Below are positions 4,012 to 6,255 of a stretch of DNA of 6,255 nucleotides, piece by piece (within the stretch, counting starts at the first letter, position 1; each line of letters opens with the position of its first letter). Location of the stretch: positions 1 to 6,255 of the forward strand of contig JAGQUI010000166.1 in assembly GCA_020438595.1 (NCBI GenBank), written 5' to 3'. A program made the position numbers and the translations under genes. The notes beneath the pieces are model-generated. The model did no database searches. It was given only the letters and a program-made list of their open reading frames with translations, and was not told where the DNA came from. Origin of the DNA: Propionibacteriaceae bacterium (lineage in GTDB: Bacteria; Actinomycetota; Actinomycetes; Propionibacteriales; Propionibacteriaceae).

Positions 4012-6255
4012 ATGGCGGGGCCGATCGACCCACGCCTCCTCCGCAGGGCCCGCGCGACCAGGGGCTACCTGGTCGCCGGGGTCGCGGTGGGCAGCGCAAC
4101 AGCCATCCTGACCCTGGGTCAGGCATGGCTGTTGTCGCGTTCCGTCTCGGACATCTTCGCCACCGGGCAGCTGACCACGCTGGGCTGGGCGGTCGGCGGG
4201 CTGGTCGCCGTGTTCGGCCTGAAGGCGCTGCTGTCCTGGCTGAACGAGTGGCTCGCGCAGCGGGCTTCCGCCGCGGTGAAGTCGCAGTTGCGTCGCGACA
4301 TCATGGCCGCGCGCCTGGAGCGTCCGCTGGAGTCGACCGCCTCCGGGGGGCTGGTCACGCTGATCACCCAGGGCCTGGACGGGCTGGACGGCTACTTCAG
4401 CAAGTACCTGCCGCAACTGCTGCTGGCGGTGACCGTGCCGCTGATCATCGGCGTGGCGATCCTGTCCTCGGACCTGCTCTCGGCGGTGATCCTGGCCGTC
4501 ACGCTGCCGCTGATCCCTGTGTTCATGGCGCTGGTCGGCTGGATGACCGAGTCGATCACGAAGAAACGCTGGGCCGTCCAGACCCGGCTGGCCAACCACT
4601 TCGCCGACCTCGTCGCCGGCCTGCCCACCCTGCAGGTGTTCGGACGGGCGAGGGCGCAGGCCAGGGGACTGCAGGAGAGCGAGGGCCGGCACCGCTCGGA
4701 GACGATGCGGACGCTGCGGGTCTCGTTCCTTTCCGCTCTGGTGCTGGAGCTGCTGGCCACCCTGAGCGTGGCGCTGATCGCGGTCACGATCGGGTTCCGG
4801 GTGGTCTACGGCCAGGTCGACCTGACCACCGCGCTGTTCGTGCTGATCCTCGCGCCGGAGGCGTACCTGCCGGTGCGGCAGGTCGGCGTCCACTACCACG
4901 ACGCCGCGGACGGCCTCGCCGCGGTCGAGTCGGCGTTCGCCCTGATCGACCCGCCCGCCGGATCGCCCAGCACACTCCCCGAGCAGGGTGCCGAGCCCGC
5001 CAGACCCACCACCACACTCCCCGAGCAGGGTGCCGAGCCCGCCAGACTCACCACCACGCTCCCTGAGAAGCAGGGTGCTGAGCTTGCGAAGCAGCCTGCG
5101 TCACGAAGGGCCGCCGCGGGAACCGCCCTGCTCAGCGTCCGTGACGTCACCCACACCTATCCCGGCGGCACGACGCCCGCGCTCGCGCCGGTCTCGTTCG
5201 ACATCCACTCCGGCGAGGTGGTCGCGCTGGCCGGGCCGAGCGGCTCCGGCAAGACCACCCTGCTGAACGCCGTGATGGGCTTCCTCGTCCCGACCGGTGG
5301 CGCGCTGACCAGCGGCGGCGAGCCCCTCGGACGGCTGCCGCACTGGCGCGACCACCTCGCCTACGTCGGCCAGGAGCCCGGGCTGCTGTCGGGGACGGTG
5401 GCCGACAACGTCCGGCTGGGCTTCCCACACGCCACGGACGCCGCGGTCGCCGACGCCCTGCGCCGGGCGGGCGCGGCGGACCTGCCACCCGGGCAGCCCG
5501 TGGGTGACGACGCCGAGGGCGTGTCCGCAGGCGAGCGGCGCCGGATCGCCGTCGCCCGGGCACTGCTGCGGGTCACCCTGGGCCGGGCGAAGCTGCTCGT
5601 GCTCGACGAGCCCACCGCGGGCCTCGACGCCGACACCGAGGCCGGCCTGCTGCACACGTTGCGCCAGCTCGGCGTGGCCGCGCTCGTGGTCAGCCACCGC
5701 CCCGCCGTGCTCGCCGAGGCCGACCGGGTGGTGCGGGTCGGCAGAGCAGTCCTTGAGGAGCGGTCCGGGGAACGAGGGCTGCGTCACGAAGGGACGTCCA
5801 GGTCAGCTCGGCCGGCCCTTCGTGACGCTTCGCTCGTTCCTCGCGAAGCTCCTCAGGGATCGGCGGAGGAGGACACCGCTGTCCAGGGAGCGGCGGAGGA
5901 TGACGCCGCTGTCCAGGGAGCGGCGGAGGATGACGCCGCTGTCCAGGGAGCGGCAGGGCAGGACGCCCCCGCCCAGGGAGCGGCAGGGCAGGACGCCCCC
6001 GCCCAGGGAGCGGCAGGGCAGGACGCCCCCGCCCAGGGATCGGTGGAGGAGGACGCCCCCGCCCAGGGAGCGGCAGGGCAGGACGCCCCCGCTCAGGGAG
6101 CGGCGGAGGATGACGCCGCTGTCCAGGGAGCGGCGGCGCGGGACGCCGACGTGAACCGCGAGGGGCCCCTGCTGCGCCGGCTGATGGACGCCGTGCCCCA
6201 CGCGCGTGCCCGGCTGGCGGGCTCTGCGGTGCTGGCGTTCTGCGCGACCGCGGCG
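4012..6255 (+). CDS. cydD: CydD-CydC fused ABC transporter for cytochrome bd assembly, 3' end outside window
   Basis: One frame runs uninterrupted from the ATG at 4012 to the window edge (748 codons). Residues about 15-300 form a six-helix ABC exporter domain. Residues about 372-577 are an ATPase with A-loop Y383, Walker A GPSGSGKT (408-415), Q-loop Q454, signature VSAGE (504-508, usually LSGGQ), Walker B LLVLDE (528-533, catalytic E533) and H-loop H562. This is the complete CydD half. The frame then crosses a linker of about 140 residues and enters LLRRLMDAVPHARARLAGSA (720-739), which looks like the N-terminus of CydC, so the gene appears to be a CydDC fusion as in streptomycetes. In E. coli, CydDC is required for cytochrome bd assembly; thiol export and haem transport have both been proposed. 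It begins 3 nt after cydB, suggesting translational coupling. Both linkers contain in-frame repeats. That CydC completes beyond the window is inferred. Confidence 0.92.
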   Translation, partial: MAGPIDPRLLRRARATRGYLVAGVAVGSATAILTLGQAWLLSRSVSDIFATGQLTTLGWAVGGLVAVFGLKALLSWLNEWLAQRASAAVKSQLRRDIMAARLERPLESTASGGLVTLITQGLDGLDGYFSKYLPQLLLAVTVPLIIGVAILSSDLLSAVILAVTLPLIPVFMALVGWMTESITKKRWAVQTRLANHFADLVAGLPTLQVFGRARAQARGLQESEGRHRSETMRTLRVSFLSALVLELLATLSVALIAVTIGFRVVYGQVDLTTALFVLILAPEAYLPVRQVGVHYHDAADGLAAVESAFALIDPPAGSPSTLPEQGAEPARPTTTLPEQGAEPARLTTTLPEKQGAELAKQPASRRAAAGTALLSVRDVTHTYPGGTTPALAPVSFDIHSGEVVALAGPSGSGKTTLLNAVMGFLVPTGGALTSGGEPLGRLPHWRDHLAYVGQEPGLLSGTVADNVRLGFPHATDAAVADALRRAGAADLPPGQPVGDDAEGVSAGERRRIAVARALLRVTLGRAKLLVLDEPTAGLDADTEAGLLHTLRQLGVAALVVSHRPAVLAEADRVVRVGRAVLEERSGERGLRHEGTSRSARPALRDASLVPREAPQGSAEEDTAVQGAAEDDAAVQGAAEDDAAVQGAAGQDAPAQGAAGQDAPAQGAAGQDAPAQGSVEEDAPAQGAAGQDAPAQGAAEDDAAVQGAAARDADVNREGPLLRRLMDAVPHARARLAGSAVLAFCATAA
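4972..5100 (+). repeat. Three tandem 42-bp repeats in the CydD TMD-NBD linker
   Basis: The codon-aligned units start at 4972, 5014 and 5056. They encode TLPEQGAEPARPTT, TLPEQGAEPARLTT and a degenerate third copy, TLPEKQGAELAKQPA, which carries one inserted codon. Copies 1 and 2 differ by about a single base, so the duplication is recent. They lie at residues 321-363, between the last membrane helix and the ATPase domain, in a Pro/Glu/Thr-rich linker that should be disordered. The third copy also contains small hairpins (CCCTG/CAGGG and GCTT/AAGC). Confidence 0.85.
5096..5110 (+). repeat. 15-bp repeat shared with the second linker
   Basis: CTGCGTCACGAAGGG here is identical to 5779-5793, where it forms the left inner arm of the large palindrome. 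It abuts the end of the 42-bp repeats and lies just before the ATPase domain. It may be a remnant of the same palindromic element. The matching right arm (CCCTTCGTGACGC) is absent nearby. Confidence 0.7.
5751..5858. repeat. 108-bp three-tier palindromic element inside the cydDC coding frame
   Basis: Three nested inverted repeats share one centre. The outer arms are 5751-5761 and 5848-5858 (11 bp, one G-T). The middle arms are GGAACGAG (5769-5776) and CTCGTTCC (5833-5840), perfect over 8 bp. The inner arms are GCGTCACGAAGGG (5781-5793) and CCCTTCGTGACGC (5816-5828), perfect over 13 bp. Unpaired stretches are symmetric (7 and 7 nt, then 4 and 4 nt) around a 22-nt loop. It lies directly after the CydD ATPase domain, is read through in frame as an Arg/Ser/Glu-rich segment (about residues 581-616), and ends where the 30-bp repeats begin. 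It resembles an inserted repetitive extragenic-type palindrome that was tolerated because it kept the frame. Confidence 0.8.
5857..6156 (+). repeat. About ten 30-bp tandem repeats encoding the CydD-CydC linker
   Basis: The units start every 30 bp from 5857 (5887, 5917 and so on to 6127). Encoded decapeptides in order are GSAEEDTAVQ, GAAEDDAAVQ twice, GAAGQDAPAQ three times, GSVEEDAPAQ, GAAGQDAPAQ, GAAEDDAAVQ, then degenerate GAAARDADVN. There are two main unit types: an acidic EDD/AVQ type and a GQD/PAQ type. The 30-bp period keeps the frame. The product (residues about 616-715) should be a flexible acidic, Ala/Gly/Gln-rich tether joining CydD to CydC. Near-identity of neighbouring units indicates recent expansion, so copy number is likely to vary between strains. 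Confidence 0.92.

Noticed and set aside
2863..4899. Very long - strand open frame (678 codons) opposite cydB and cydD
   Set aside because: Its product is a low-complexity run of H, R, Q, E, D and G, typical of the antisense frame of GC3-biased genes. The + strand has clear CydB and CydD homology throughout.
5504..6154. Alternative + frame across the CydD ATPase end and the 30-bp repeats, encoding Arg/Pro-rich repeats
   Set aside because: A 30-bp period without stops stays open in more than one frame. The frame continuous with the CydD motifs (Walker B, H-loop) is the real one.
5857..6156. CRISPR array
   Set aside because: Units are contiguous at 30 bp with no unique spacers and they encode an in-frame peptide repeat. 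There are no cas genes.
6151..6186. Separate cydC gene starting at GTG 6151 or ATG 6184
   Set aside because: No stop codon separates it from CydD in the same frame, and there is no convincing ribosome site. A fused reading frame is the simpler account, although an internal start cannot be excluded.
5803..6201. - strand repeat ORF (RSLGGGVLPC-type repeats)
   Set aside because: Mirror image of the same tandem array. No independent start signal and no homology.

Overview
The window looks like chromosomal DNA from a high-GC actinomycete. Third codon positions are overwhelmingly G or C, several genes appear to lack a Shine-Dalgarno leader, and the terminal-oxidase operon ends in a CydD-CydC fusion of the kind known from streptomycetes and relatives. 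The species-type palindromic repeats and the fused transporter remind me of Pseudonocardiales such as Amycolatopsis. That placement is an impression, not a demonstrated assignment.

Layout: (1) 1-267 holds a small unrecognised gene on the + strand, possibly the 3' end of a longer one. (2) 268-421 is a convergent intergenic region packed with hairpins, including two near-identical 33-bp hairpin repeats. (3) 422-985 (- strand) encodes a DUF421/YetF-type membrane protein, with a possible CsoR-like operator dyad upstream. (4) 1044-1361 (- strand) encodes a short BlaI/MecI-type winged-helix repressor. (5) A 57-bp divergent promoter region carries a dyad that overlaps the likely cydA promoter. (6) 1419-2900 is cydA and 2917-4008 is cydB, the two subunits of cytochrome bd menaquinol oxidase. 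(7) From 4012 to the end of the window runs one uninterrupted frame encoding the whole of CydD (membrane domain plus ATPase). It continues without a stop through a repeat-rich linker into what looks like the first membrane segment of CydC. The gene is cut by the window edge.

The three rightmost genes form one operon: the oxidase subunits are followed immediately by the ABC transporter needed to assemble cytochrome bd. The divergent BlaI-like gene is the obvious candidate local regulator, and no BlaR1-type sensor is visible beside it.

The most unusual part of the window is inside the transporter gene. Both of its inter-domain linkers have been invaded or expanded by repeats. The TMD-NBD linker has three 42-bp repeats. 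The CydD-CydC linker has a 108-bp three-tier palindrome followed by about ten 30-bp repeats encoding a 10-residue acidic/Ala/Gln motif. A 15-bp sequence is shared between the two linkers, and everything stays in frame.
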